A DNA stretch of 64,000 nucleotides from Pseudomonadota bacterium (GTDB lineage Bacteria; Pseudomonadota; Alphaproteobacteria; Rhizobiales; Devosiaceae): NCBI GenBank assembly GCA_023388175.1, contig JAEWGT010000017.1:248001-312000 (forward strand), read 5' to 3'. The notes beneath the pieces were generated by a model. The model searched no databases and was not told the DNA's origin. It saw nothing but the letters and a program-made list of their open reading frames with translations. Position 1 is the first letter of the stretch. Each line of letters opens with the position of its first letter. The position numbers and the translations under genes were made by a program. This document shows positions 1 through 8,668 of this stretch, one piece after another.

Positions 1-1
1 T

Positions 2-193
2 GCCGCGGCTGCACTCCCCCATCATGGACTTGGCGAACGGCCCGATGCCATCGTCACCGCCAGCCTCGGCGCGGCGAGCATGAATACCGCCACGACCACA
101 CCCGGCCAATTGCTGGCCGAAGCGGACGCGGCGCTTTACAACGCCAAGCGCAACGGTCGCAACCAGGTTCAACCCGCCACAAAACGGCCTTAG
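2..193 (+). CDS. GGDEF-domain protein, C-terminal fragment (5' end outside window)
   Basis: Open reading frame running in from the left edge and ending at TAG 191-193. The 63 visible residues include VTASLGAAS followed by LLAEADAALYNAKRNGRNQV, the hallmark end of a GGDEF (diguanylate cyclase) domain. The active-site GGDEF loop and any sensor domain lie outside the window, so it cannot be said whether the enzyme makes c-di-GMP or is degenerate. It points toward the next gene, which is on the opposite strand. Confidence 0.85.
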   Translation, partial: AAAALPHHGLGERPDAIVTASLGAASMNTATTTPGQLLAEADAALYNAKRNGRNQVQPATKRP

Positions 194-261
194 CTGAAAC
201 GTCCGGCTCGCCTTCCACCCGGGCCGGTGGCAGTCTTCAAGCCATCACGGTTGAACTGGAC

Positions 262-756
262 CTATTGAGCCATGGTCCTTTCATAAAGCCCGAAAGCCGT
301 CGAAAAGCCGGCCAGCACAAACTCGATATCAAGGCGCTGCCCGAACGAGTTCTTGACGCTGGCCATGGCTGACTGGCCACTCTTGAAAGCGTTCAGCACG
401 TCGTCGGAGAGCTCGACCGAGGTGAACAATCCCGTGGTCGTCGCGGTCTGGAACGGCAATGTCGCCAGTTCTGTGCCATCCACCGAGATGGTCACACCAT
501 CGAGGATATTGACCCCAAACGGTACCACAACCTCTAAAACATCGCTTTCTTCCGCCCGGAAGATTCGCATGACGCCGACAAGCTGCGATGTCTGCTGACG
601 AACAATATTCTGGGAAACGTCACATCTGAGCTGGTTCTGCATCATTTGATTGCTGCAATTGACCAGCCAGTTTGTACCCGCCTCGCTATTCTCCTGCGCA
701 TTTGCAGAAGCAGACAGAAGCAGCGCGGCAACCAGTATCGACGAAATCGTCCTCAC
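262..756 (-). CDS. Invasion-associated locus B (IalB) family periplasmic protein
   Basis: A 164-residue protein with a Sec signal peptide (residues 1-20, ending SANA). The mature part has the IalB layout: a TNWLVNC segment with a cysteine pair (Cys34, Cys45), a central VVVPFGVNILDGVTISVDG strand region, and a conserved end. IalB-family proteins are widespread in Rhizobiales; the name comes from Bartonella, and a role in invasion should not be assumed here. The start is GTG at 756 with GGGGGA six bases upstream; ATG at 758 is in another frame. It is a single gene with 153 bases between it and the ABC permease gene. Confidence 0.8.
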   Translation of the reverse strand: MRTISSILVAALLLSASANAQENSEAGTNWLVNCSNQMMQNQLRCDVSQNIVRQQTSQLVGVMRIFRAEESDVLEVVVPFGVNILDGVTISVDGTELATLPFQTATTTGLFTSVELSDDVLNAFKSGQSAMASVKNSFGQRLDIEFVLAGFSTAFGLYERTMAQ

Positions 757-909
757 ATCATCCCCCAGAAAGTTCTGTAATTTTATTGCCTCAACCTAAA
801 GCCCATCTGAATAGGGAGCCAGCGGTATGAGCGCTCATTCCTATGAAACTTGCCTTGACACTTTCATCCGAGAAAAAGCCACTGTCTCAGGCACATCGAC
901 CACATGCGG

Positions 910-2769
910 TCAGTTGGAATTGGCGATCAGCACCATCGGGTAGGTGTCACGCCGCAAGGGCAGCCGCCACATCTGCCAGCTCAGCACCAGAATGATCATC
1001 GCCAGAATGGTCAGCGCCGAAATGCCGACATCACTGAACGTATGCAGCAGAACCTCCGAAAGGTCGGCACTGCCAGGCGCATCCACGATGCGGGGCTGCT
1101 GCACCCCGAGTTCCGTCTGGGCCAGCCGATAGGGCGCGGCGCCTTCAAAGCTGAATTGGACAAGCGATTTGGTAGCAAGCACCAGCCCGAAACTGAATGC
1201 AGCGGCCAGAGCAAAGCAAGCCAGGAACTGCGAATAGACGATGCTCCTGATTTCCGCCGAGTTCATACCGCGTGCCATCAGCACACCATAATTGATCCTG
1301 CGGCTGGCGAAGAACATGCCTGTGCCGGTGGATATGGTGTAAAGCGCGATGAACAGGAAAAACGCAGCTATGGGCAGCTTCACATAGTCTAGTGCATGCA
1401 CGAGATAACGGAACCGGTTGATCGACGACCGGTACAATTCGGAAATGAAAAGCGCAGCGCGATCCCCCACCTTCGCCTGATCCACGGCGCGTACGAATTC
1501 CTCGATCAAGCCGGCATCCTCGACATAGGCAAAGCCGGTAATAAAGCCGGAGAAGATCGGCAGCGAGACCGTCTCTGCACCGTTCGCACAGTCAGCCAGA
1601 TCGGCCCGCGCCGAATAGCCGGCCTCGGGAATGCTGGCGCAGGAAAACACCATGCTGTCGCGGGTGACGTCGAGCGCAGGAACACCAGCAACATAATTGT
1701 GGGTCGAAATCCTCAGGTTCGGTTTCATCCCGACACTATCGATACAGGCATGCACAGAAGCGGGAGCCTGCGGCACCCCGAAGCTGATGAACGCGTCAAA
1801 CGTCGTTTGCTCCACCGACGGATTGGCGCTTGTCCCCATGCAGACCGAGAAGGCGTCGAGCACCGCGCCGGCACTATCCCCCAGTCTGTCGACATCTTCC
1901 AGGTCGAGACGGGCGACAAGGCTACTGGCCGCCTCGCCCGCAGTACCGGGCATGACTGCAAAGAGCGGATCCCTAGCCAGAACGCGGCCCAGCGGCTCAT
2001 AAAGTTGCAGCGTCGCAAGAAAGGCGATGCGCTGCACGCTGGGCAGGCTGTCGACCCAGACCAGCTCGAATTCGTGGTAGCGCCAAAGCCCGGGTCGGAA
2101 AGGAACTTCTACAAACAGCGTCTGCGGCTGTGTCCCCGCGGGGTTTCTGGCCAGCCAGTCCGCCAGAGCATCATCGGCAATAGCCCGTTCCAGCATTGCG
2201 ATATAGGCGTCACGCTCGAATGAGACAGCAAAGGCGGCCCGGCTAGCGACCAACGTGGTCTGCGCCGCGTCTTCTGTCAGCCCCATGCTGAGCCATAACG
2301 GACTATCTGCCGACACCGCCCACCCCGAAAAGCCCGGCTGCCCTGCATCCGTATTCCAGCTCGATTCAGGCAAGCGAAACACCGAGCCGCGTTCGATTTC
2401 GACAAAGGGGTGGAAGTCGTAGCCGGCCACGCTCGACCCCGGCGTCGGTTGCTCCGTGCCGCCAATTGTTGCGCTGTTGCGGAACAGGCTGGACGCTCTT
2501 TGCAAATCCCCCGAACTCGACAGCGACGTATCGACACTGAGGCGAACCGGAACGCCAGCTCCGGGTGTGTAGCCCAGAATGGAATCGGCAAAATTGCTCA
2601 CCAGTCCGCGATACATGGCCGACATCACCGACAAAAGGGTAATGAGCAGCACGATAAACGCGAACATGCGCACCAGATCCCGATTGCGCGTACGCTTGCG
2701 GTCAATGTCGAAGGAGCCTGTGAACTCCACCGCCGCATATTTTAGCCAGCTTGGGACCTGCACTCTCAT
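910..2769 (-). CDS. MacB/FtsX-like ABC transporter permease
   Basis: A 619-residue membrane protein. One membrane segment near the N terminus (about 33-53) is followed by roughly 410 residues of predicted periplasmic domain, then three segments (about 464-486, 513-533, 581-600). This 1+3 topology with a large periplasmic insert is that of MacB/LolC-type mechanotransmission ABC transporters, which work on periplasmic substrates rather than moving solutes across the inner membrane. The ATG at 2769 overlaps the TGA of the ATPase gene (ATGA), so the two are translationally coupled; a longer reading frame starting at 2862 would lie inside the ATPase gene and is unlikely. It is the last gene of the Tad-like operon. 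Confidence 0.75.
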   Translation of the reverse strand: MRVQVPSWLKYAAVEFTGSFDIDRKRTRNRDLVRMFAFIVLLITLLSVMSAMYRGLVSNFADSILGYTPGAGVPVRLSVDTSLSSSGDLQRASSLFRNSATIGGTEQPTPGSSVAGYDFHPFVEIERGSVFRLPESSWNTDAGQPGFSGWAVSADSPLWLSMGLTEDAAQTTLVASRAAFAVSFERDAYIAMLERAIADDALADWLARNPAGTQPQTLFVEVPFRPGLWRYHEFELVWVDSLPSVQRIAFLATLQLYEPLGRVLARDPLFAVMPGTAGEAASSLVARLDLEDVDRLGDSAGAVLDAFSVCMGTSANPSVEQTTFDAFISFGVPQAPASVHACIDSVGMKPNLRISTHNYVAGVPALDVTRDSMVFSCASIPEAGYSARADLADCANGAETVSLPIFSGFITGFAYVEDAGLIEEFVRAVDQAKVGDRAALFISELYRSSINRFRYLVHALDYVKLPIAAFFLFIALYTISTGTGMFFASRRINYGVLMARGMNSAEIRSIVYSQFLACFALAAAFSFGLVLATKSLVQFSFEGAAPYRLAQTELGVQQPRIVDAPGSADLSEVLLHTFSDVGISALTILAMIILVLSWQMWRLPLRRDTYPMVLIANSN

Positions 2770-3551
2770 AGGCTGCGCCGCACGACCTGCTCGGGCGAGA
2801 TCGCCTTGACCACCGAGCCTGTTTGCCCTTCCTTGCTGGTGAAGGCCAGCACCTGTCGACAATACCGAAACTCGTTTTCATCGAGATGATGTGTCACCCA
2901 GATCATGGCCCGGGTACCCGGGACGCCGGCGTCCACCCAACGCTCTATGGTGGCCATCACCGTTTCCTTGGTCTGCGGGTCGAGCCCACCTGCCGGCTCG
3001 TCGAGAAAGAGGATTTCCGGCATGGTCACCATGGATTGAGCAATTGCCACACGCCTGCGTTGTCCACCTGACAGCTGGCGCGGCAACATGGACATGATCC
3101 GCTCCGGCTCCTCATTTCCCACAAGCACCATGGAAAGCGTTTGCGTCAGGTGCGCCTGGATATCAGCCACCACAAGACCGGACTTTTCCATAGCTATATC
3201 AAGAGGATAAAGCAGATTTTGCCGGACACTCAAATGCGGAAGCAGGGCGCTGTCCTGAAAGGCGAACGAGAAGCGCCGATACCGCAGCTGGCTCCGCTCC
3301 CGGCCCGAAGAAGGCGCCTCATTGGCGCTCAGCAGCGTTTCCTGGCCATCCGAGAGCGACCAGCGCACGTCCCCCTGCACCAGTCCCATCATGCCGCTGA
3401 CCGCATACATCAGGGTACTTTTCCCGCACCCGCTCTTTCCTACCAGCGGCACGCGGTAGTTCCAGTCGGCAAAGTCGATGGAGAGATTCACCCCCTCCGC
3501 GACCAATCCGCCCGGCCAGCCGACCGCAACATTGCGCAGATCCGCCTTCAC
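2766..3551 (-). CDS. ABC transporter ATP-binding protein (partner of the MacB-like permease)
   Basis: A 261-residue ABC ATPase. Walker A is GKSGCGKST (38-46), the signature is LSGGQRRR (160-167), Walker B is ILFLDEP (180-186), and a switch histidine follows in VTHH near 221. All catalytic motifs are intact. The start is GTG at 3551, chosen because AGGAGG lies just upstream. It ends in an ATGA overlap with the permease gene, so it almost surely powers that protein. It belongs to the LolD/MacB-like group by size and partner, but the substrate cannot be told from sequence. Confidence 0.85.
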   Translation of the reverse strand: MKADLRNVAVGWPGGLVAEGVNLSIDFADWNYRVPLVGKSGCGKSTLMYAVSGMMGLVQGDVRWSLSDGQETLLSANEAPSSGRERSQLRYRRFSFAFQDSALLPHLSVRQNLLYPLDIAMEKSGLVVADIQAHLTQTLSMVLVGNEEPERIMSMLPRQLSGGQRRRVAIAQSMVTMPEILFLDEPAGGLDPQTKETVMATIERWVDAGVPGTRAMIWVTHHLDENEFRYCRQVLAFTSKEGQTGSVVKAISPEQVVRRSL

Positions 3552-3560
3552 TAGCCCCTC

Positions 3561-6101
3561 CTAAGGCAGATAGGTCTGCGGAATCCAGTAAATGGGCTTG
3601 GCCAGCGTATTCTCCGCACTGCTGCTGCGTAGCGTGCCCGATCCAAGACCGCGCTCGCCGATGGAGCCGGTCGGATTACGGATCTTGAGACCTGACGCAG
3701 TGAGGTCGGCACAGATCGGCGCTTGCTCGGACGGTGTGTAATCCGGCAGCGCATTGCCACGCCCCGCCACCTTCAGCATCTGCCTTGAGGCATCCAGCCA
3801 GGTCATCAGCCCGAGCAACTCACACGATGTTACCCGGTCGGGCCGGATCAGGTCGGCAAGGCTGTAGCCCAACAGGGGCGTCTTGAAGCCGATCGGCAGA
3901 TTGCCTGCGCGTTGCAGATATTCTCCGAACGTCTCGTTTTCATCCTCATAGGCCGGCTCACGGATCACAGTACGGATGGCATCGTCGATGGCGCTGACAG
4001 CGGCATTGCGCATTTCGCTGACCGACAGGTCAACGCTGGTCGCGCGCGCCAGCAGATCGTCCCAGGCCTGCAATTGCTGGCCATCCATCCAAACGTCCAG
4101 TGCGATCTTGGCAGGGTCGTTGACCACGAAGATCGGGCGCACCGACTGATAGGTCGCATTGGCGCAGGCGCTGCCCAGATCGGCACATGCCCCTCGTTCA
4201 ACCAGACGCCAGAAATAGCCCGGAATGTCCTGATTTTCTGCCCGCAAACGTTGTATGGCCTGCTGCAGTGAAGCGCCACCACGAATATCGATAATCAGAT
4301 TGTCGATGATTGCGGGCTGCACATTGTCCTGAATGACCGTGTCCTTCAGCATGCCCACAATGGCCGCGCCGTCGGCAGGATCGCCCTGAAGCTGCACGAA
4401 GAAATTGGCAGGATCGCCAGCGCTGACAATGTCCTGAACGATCTTGAGCCGGCCCAGGATGTCGCGGGCCTCTTCGATCAGGTCGTCATAAGCGGTACGA
4501 TAGAGTGGGCTCGTATTTTCCGGGTTCAGCGGCGGACGCAGGAAGAAGATTGCGCCGCCCGGATATTCCTCGTTGAAACGAGTGGCGATACGGTCGAGAT
4601 CGGGAACCTCCACACCGCGACGGGCCTGCATTTCGGCGTCATACCCAGCATCGGTGATGACAAACAGCAGCTTGCGATTGTCTGAGCAGCCACGCATGTC
4701 GCGGATCGCCTGCTCCAGTCCCCCATAGAGATCTTCGGAATAGTCGTCATTGGTTTCATAGCTGACCTGAACCGAGGCAATCGCCTGATTGAAGGCATTC
4801 AGATTGGCTATGGAATCGGCGTCGGTCATGGCCGCACAATCCTGCTCGCCCAGCGGCAGGCCCTCACCGATGCTCACCCTGTCCGCATTATTCGTGTCGC
4901 GGAATACCCGGAAGCCGGAGCGGAATTTGACGCCGCTGGCAATTTCGCGCTGAAACCCGTTCAGCATCACCTGAATGATGCCTTCCGTTGTGTCCGTGCC
5001 GCGAATGGCGTCGATATAGGGCAGCATGCTGCGCGTGCCATCGACCAGGAAGAACAGGTCGATGCGATTGTTGCGCAGAAGGGTATCCACATCGGCCCCC
5101 CGCAGATCTGTTGGATCGACCACCAGCCCACCTTCCCCCGCATCGGCAGTGGTAAGCATGCCGTCGGAAACCGACACGGCAGCTTCGGCGCGGCTGGAAA
5201 TCGGCGCGATGGTTTCAAAGATCACGTTTTCTGGGGACGGCGAGGTGTCGTTGGGATCAAGAGGATGCTGCTGCATCACCAGAAGCCGCGAGCTGGTTTC
5301 AAACCAGCTCGGACCGCCAAGGATCGGCTGACACTTGTCCGGGTCGGACTCGCGCGCTTCTTCTTCGGTAAAATATCCGCAGACGGTGCCATAGCCGTCC
5401 TCGAACATGTAATCCTCGCGCACACGCAGCCCCACCGAATAGGGCCACTCATAGACGTCGTCCTTGGAAATCCACCCCACCATGGGCGAGTTGACACTGG
5501 TGGCGACACGGACTTCCCGCGATAGCAGCAGGGCATCATCCGTTTCGGCCATCACGAAATACAGATCAAAGCGCGACAGCTTGCGGCACGTGTCGTCGCA
5601 ATCATCCAGCCTGGGCGTGCGGAAAGCCGACACGGTTTTGCCCGCCGCATCGTCGCTGCGCACGGTATCCACCTTGACCACTGCCTTGCGCTCCAGCTTG
5701 GTCACCGCGCTAAACAGGGGTCGGTTCTCGCAATTCAGATCGGCCCGGCGCACGTAGCTTATCGCGGTATCGGGCGCCCCGATATTACGCACGCCCAAAA
5801 TGTCGCCACCCTCGATAATCTGCACGACGTCGCCCAGATTGAGGCTGCCTGCCTGGCTGCTTTCCTGATCATCCACAAAGGTGGGTACGCCATCATAGAG
5901 CGCGATGGCGTTCCAACCCTCGCCATAGGGGTTCTGCTCGGAGCGCACATGGATCGACAGATCGAAGCCCACGCAGCTTCCGACCACTTCCTGGGCCAGA
6001 ACCGCATTGGGCGATACTGCGAACGCAGACAGGATGGTGCTGCCAACAACAGCCGCCAGCGCGCTCCTGACCTTTGGTCCAAACTCACGCAGGTTCTTCA
6101 T
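3561..6101 (-). CDS. Secreted SH3-like/VWA-domain protein
   Basis: An 846-residue exported protein with a signal peptide (about 1-36, ending VLAQ). The first 230 residues look like two SH3-like beta domains (GDVVQIIEGGDILGVRN; MVGWISKDDVYEW). From about 345 a von Willebrand factor A domain begins: LFFLVDGTRSMLPYIDAIR carries a MIDAS motif of the D-x-T-x-S form (Asp354, Thr356, Ser358), and KLLFVITDAGYD fits a later VWA strand. The SH3-then-VWA order resembles the C-terminal part of PpkA-type kinases of type VI secretion, here as a separate protein. ATG at 6101 overlaps the upstream TGA (TGATG). Probably a periplasmic scaffold; function unknown. Confidence 0.65.
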   Translation of the reverse strand: MKNLREFGPKVRSALAAVVGSTILSAFAVSPNAVLAQEVVGSCVGFDLSIHVRSEQNPYGEGWNAIALYDGVPTFVDDQESSQAGSLNLGDVVQIIEGGDILGVRNIGAPDTAISYVRRADLNCENRPLFSAVTKLERKAVVKVDTVRSDDAAGKTVSAFRTPRLDDCDDTCRKLSRFDLYFVMAETDDALLLSREVRVATSVNSPMVGWISKDDVYEWPYSVGLRVREDYMFEDGYGTVCGYFTEEEARESDPDKCQPILGGPSWFETSSRLLVMQQHPLDPNDTSPSPENVIFETIAPISSRAEAAVSVSDGMLTTADAGEGGLVVDPTDLRGADVDTLLRNNRIDLFFLVDGTRSMLPYIDAIRGTDTTEGIIQVMLNGFQREIASGVKFRSGFRVFRDTNNADRVSIGEGLPLGEQDCAAMTDADSIANLNAFNQAIASVQVSYETNDDYSEDLYGGLEQAIRDMRGCSDNRKLLFVITDAGYDAEMQARRGVEVPDLDRIATRFNEEYPGGAIFFLRPPLNPENTSPLYRTAYDDLIEEARDILGRLKIVQDIVSAGDPANFFVQLQGDPADGAAIVGMLKDTVIQDNVQPAIIDNLIIDIRGGASLQQAIQRLRAENQDIPGYFWRLVERGACADLGSACANATYQSVRPIFVVNDPAKIALDVWMDGQQLQAWDDLLARATSVDLSVSEMRNAAVSAIDDAIRTVIREPAYEDENETFGEYLQRAGNLPIGFKTPLLGYSLADLIRPDRVTSCELLGLMTWLDASRQMLKVAGRGNALPDYTPSEQAPICADLTASGLKIRNPTGSIGERGLGSGTLRSSSAENTLAKPIYWIPQTYLP

Positions 6102-8647
6102 CAATCGCGCTCCAGAGCCGTGTAATTGCCCAAAAGATTCTCAAGCTGCGCATAACGCTCCTGAGGTGGTAAATCTTCGATCGTTTCCAGATCGAAACAA
6201 GATACCTTGTTCTCAATGTTTTTCGACAACTCTACCCACATGTCGCATTTTCCGATCGAAATAACTTGAATTTTCACGTTGCGGTTAACAAGCCAGTGGT
6301 AGAGCGACCCCATCTCTTCGGGCTGGAACAGCTCGTTTGATGAATCAACGATAAGCACAACGGAATCAATCTCAAGATCTGCAATGTTGCGTTGGATGAT
6401 ATTTATATCATCCAGTGGACTGGCATTTGTCGCATCATATCTGATGGTGTCGAAACGCCCCTGTATGGATTGACTTCCACCGGTTTCTGGCAAATCGACA
6501 TAATCTTCTCCAGCCACAATCAATCGCAACGCACGACTTTCCGTTATCTGAAAAATATCGACCGGGCGGGGCGTTGCCGCGCTGGCCCATCCTGTGACCA
6601 GGTCGCGCAACACCGTCTGGAAGATGTTCCGCCAGCCCTCTTCCGCCATGCGCTGCGTGGGCGATAGGACGATTAGGGAATAGGGGCCGGCCGGCCGGAT
6701 GAATTTAAGATCCAGTGCGGCGACAAGACTGGTTTCCTCAACGCCGCTGACCAACGCGCCGGGTTCGAGTACCTGACATTCGGTGATCCGCTGTTCGCCA
6801 TTGAGAATCTGGATCGCCGGCCGGGCATGCGCCAGCACTTCGCCGCCGATCTGTATGATCGGCCGGATCCGCGATACGGACTGCTCGACCAGTGGAGCGC
6901 CTGTTCCAAGGCATTCGATGACGTCGCTGAAGAGGCGCACAACGAAGAAGCTCGGCATGGCACGTCCATCCTGCGCGGCAAGGCGCAGGTTAAGCGAGCT
7001 GAATACATCGAACAGGCCGACATCGAAACTGTCGGCCGAACCCGAGAGCGCCCTTTGCATGACGATTTGCGCCGGAAAGATTGGTGAATTGGCATCTTCC
7101 GCTGCAAGTTCAAACTGCAATGCGGAGGGATAGCCTTCCGCACACTGGAACGCTGACAGGCCCATACCCGCAAGAACCAGCGGCGCGCCCCCACCCGAAG
7201 ACTTCAACTGTGTGCCACAGACCGCACCTGATGGCGCCAGGAGGCTTGCGGCAGACACGACATAGCGTGCCTCATGCACCCCGACGCGCAGATCCGCCTC
7301 ACCGGAGAACAGCGCCGTAGCCTCAGAGAAGCGCAAGACATCGTCCAACGCATTGCCACCGGGTTTGAGGGCGGCATCAACAATGACAAAGCCCGAAGCA
7401 TCTTCGGCCCTTTGGCTGAGGCGCGGTGTCTCTCCGGGAACAAACACACAAACGCGACCCAGCCCATCGCCTTCAAGGCAGGGCGAAATTTCAATTCCAT
7501 CGGCAATCGCCAATTGCGCCGCGCCGATGTCAACAAACGCAAAATCGCAGGCAACACCAATTATCACGACGTCCTCGGCCATCAGCGATGCCGCTGTAAG
7601 CGGAGCATCGGCCGGGCAAAGGGCCGAAACGGCGCTGGCCTGTGGATCTATCGCGCGAAAATAGGCATCGACCAGCGCATTTGAGCCGGTGGCGAGCACC
7701 TGCGGCCATGGCTGATCCAGGGCAAGCCTTGGCAGGCCTGCGGCCCGGTATTCGCCGCCCGGAAGGCTGGCGGGCATCACCACGACCCCGGCCTTCAGTT
7801 TCATATCGTCGGCGGAAACGATTGCCAGACCATCATTTCCGGTCCCGGCGCCCAAAGAGAGCGGCGGGAGGTCAAAGCCACGCACCTGTGTGTAGAACGT
7901 GCCGGCGGCCGACTGCCGGCACAGGAACGTGATGCTCACATCCTCGCTCGACCGCACGACGGCTTCACATTTCTCGTTCTTGCCGGTGCGCTCACTCTGG
8001 TCGCTATAGAGCTCGAATGCGCCCTCGGCATCGAGCACATCCCTGAACTGCGAGGGAAAAATCAGCTTGATGACAATCTCGTCGTCACTCGGCACAATTC
8101 CGTGACTTGGTTGCCCGGTGACGGGCTCGACGACGGTGTTCGCCGGCCCTTCGACTGCCGTTGCCCCTGAAGGCATCTCCACACCCGGCATGTCAGCACC
8201 CGCGGCGGCGGCCGGGCCGGCTTCGAGCCCCCCTGGCCCCACTGATGCGGGTAGATGCAGCACTTGAATGCTGGGAGACGATGTCTGCTGACCCCCGGTG
8301 TCAGCAGGGCGAGCAACCGCTTCATGCGCCGGCCGGGGCTTTGGCAGCGGAACGTCGGTGACAATTCTCGGCGGGGCTGGCGGCATTGGCGCTTGTGCCG
8401 GACGCGGCTGACTGGCGGAGGGGCGCTCCGGAGCGGCCGCGGGCGACATTGGCTCTGCTGCTGCGGTGGGCCTGGGTGTCGGCAGGATCACCGTAATATT
8501 TTCAGCCACCGCCACATGCGGATAAAGCATGCAGCCAGTCAGAATGGCCGCCAGGCAGCATGTCAGCCTCACACCTGACCCCGATGCGTCCGCACGCAAG
8601 AGTTTCCTCAATTTTTCTCTCGCCCCCTCAGACATGACGCCGCGCAA
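6101..8647 (-). CDS. Exported proline-rich protein with C-terminal VWA-like region, function unknown
   Basis: About 848 residues. An N-terminal hydrophobic stretch (LTCCLAAILTGCMLYPHVAVA) looks like a signal or anchor. About 150 proline/alanine-rich residues follow, then a long beta-rich region with scattered cysteines, and a C-terminal alpha/beta segment (DSVVLIVDSSNEL ... KIQVISIGKCDMW) that recalls a degenerate VWA domain. No confident family name. The start is uncertain: TTG at 8647 has AAGGGG at good spacing, while ATG at 8635 gives MSEGAREKL but lies 16 bases from that site. It overlaps the following VWA gene and so is made with it; the proline-rich part could span the periplasm. Confidence 0.55.
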   Translation of the reverse strand: MRGVMSEGAREKLRKLLRADASGSGVRLTCCLAAILTGCMLYPHVAVAENITVILPTPRPTAAAEPMSPAAAPERPSASQPRPAQAPMPPAPPRIVTDVPLPKPRPAHEAVARPADTGGQQTSSPSIQVLHLPASVGPGGLEAGPAAAAGADMPGVEMPSGATAVEGPANTVVEPVTGQPSHGIVPSDDEIVIKLIFPSQFRDVLDAEGAFELYSDQSERTGKNEKCEAVVRSSEDVSITFLCRQSAAGTFYTQVRGFDLPPLSLGAGTGNDGLAIVSADDMKLKAGVVVMPASLPGGEYRAAGLPRLALDQPWPQVLATGSNALVDAYFRAIDPQASAVSALCPADAPLTAASLMAEDVVIIGVACDFAFVDIGAAQLAIADGIEISPCLEGDGLGRVCVFVPGETPRLSQRAEDASGFVIVDAALKPGGNALDDVLRFSEATALFSGEADLRVGVHEARYVVSAASLLAPSGAVCGTQLKSSGGGAPLVLAGMGLSAFQCAEGYPSALQFELAAEDANSPIFPAQIVMQRALSGSADSFDVGLFDVFSSLNLRLAAQDGRAMPSFFVVRLFSDVIECLGTGAPLVEQSVSRIRPIIQIGGEVLAHARPAIQILNGEQRITECQVLEPGALVSGVEETSLVAALDLKFIRPAGPYSLIVLSPTQRMAEEGWRNIFQTVLRDLVTGWASAATPRPVDIFQITESRALRLIVAGEDYVDLPETGGSQSIQGRFDTIRYDATNASPLDDINIIQRNIADLEIDSVVLIVDSSNELFQPEEMGSLYHWLVNRNVKIQVISIGKCDMWVELSKNIENKVSCFDLETIEDLPPQERYAQLENLLGNYTALERD

Positions 8648-8668
8648 GCTGCCCCTTAATATTTCACC

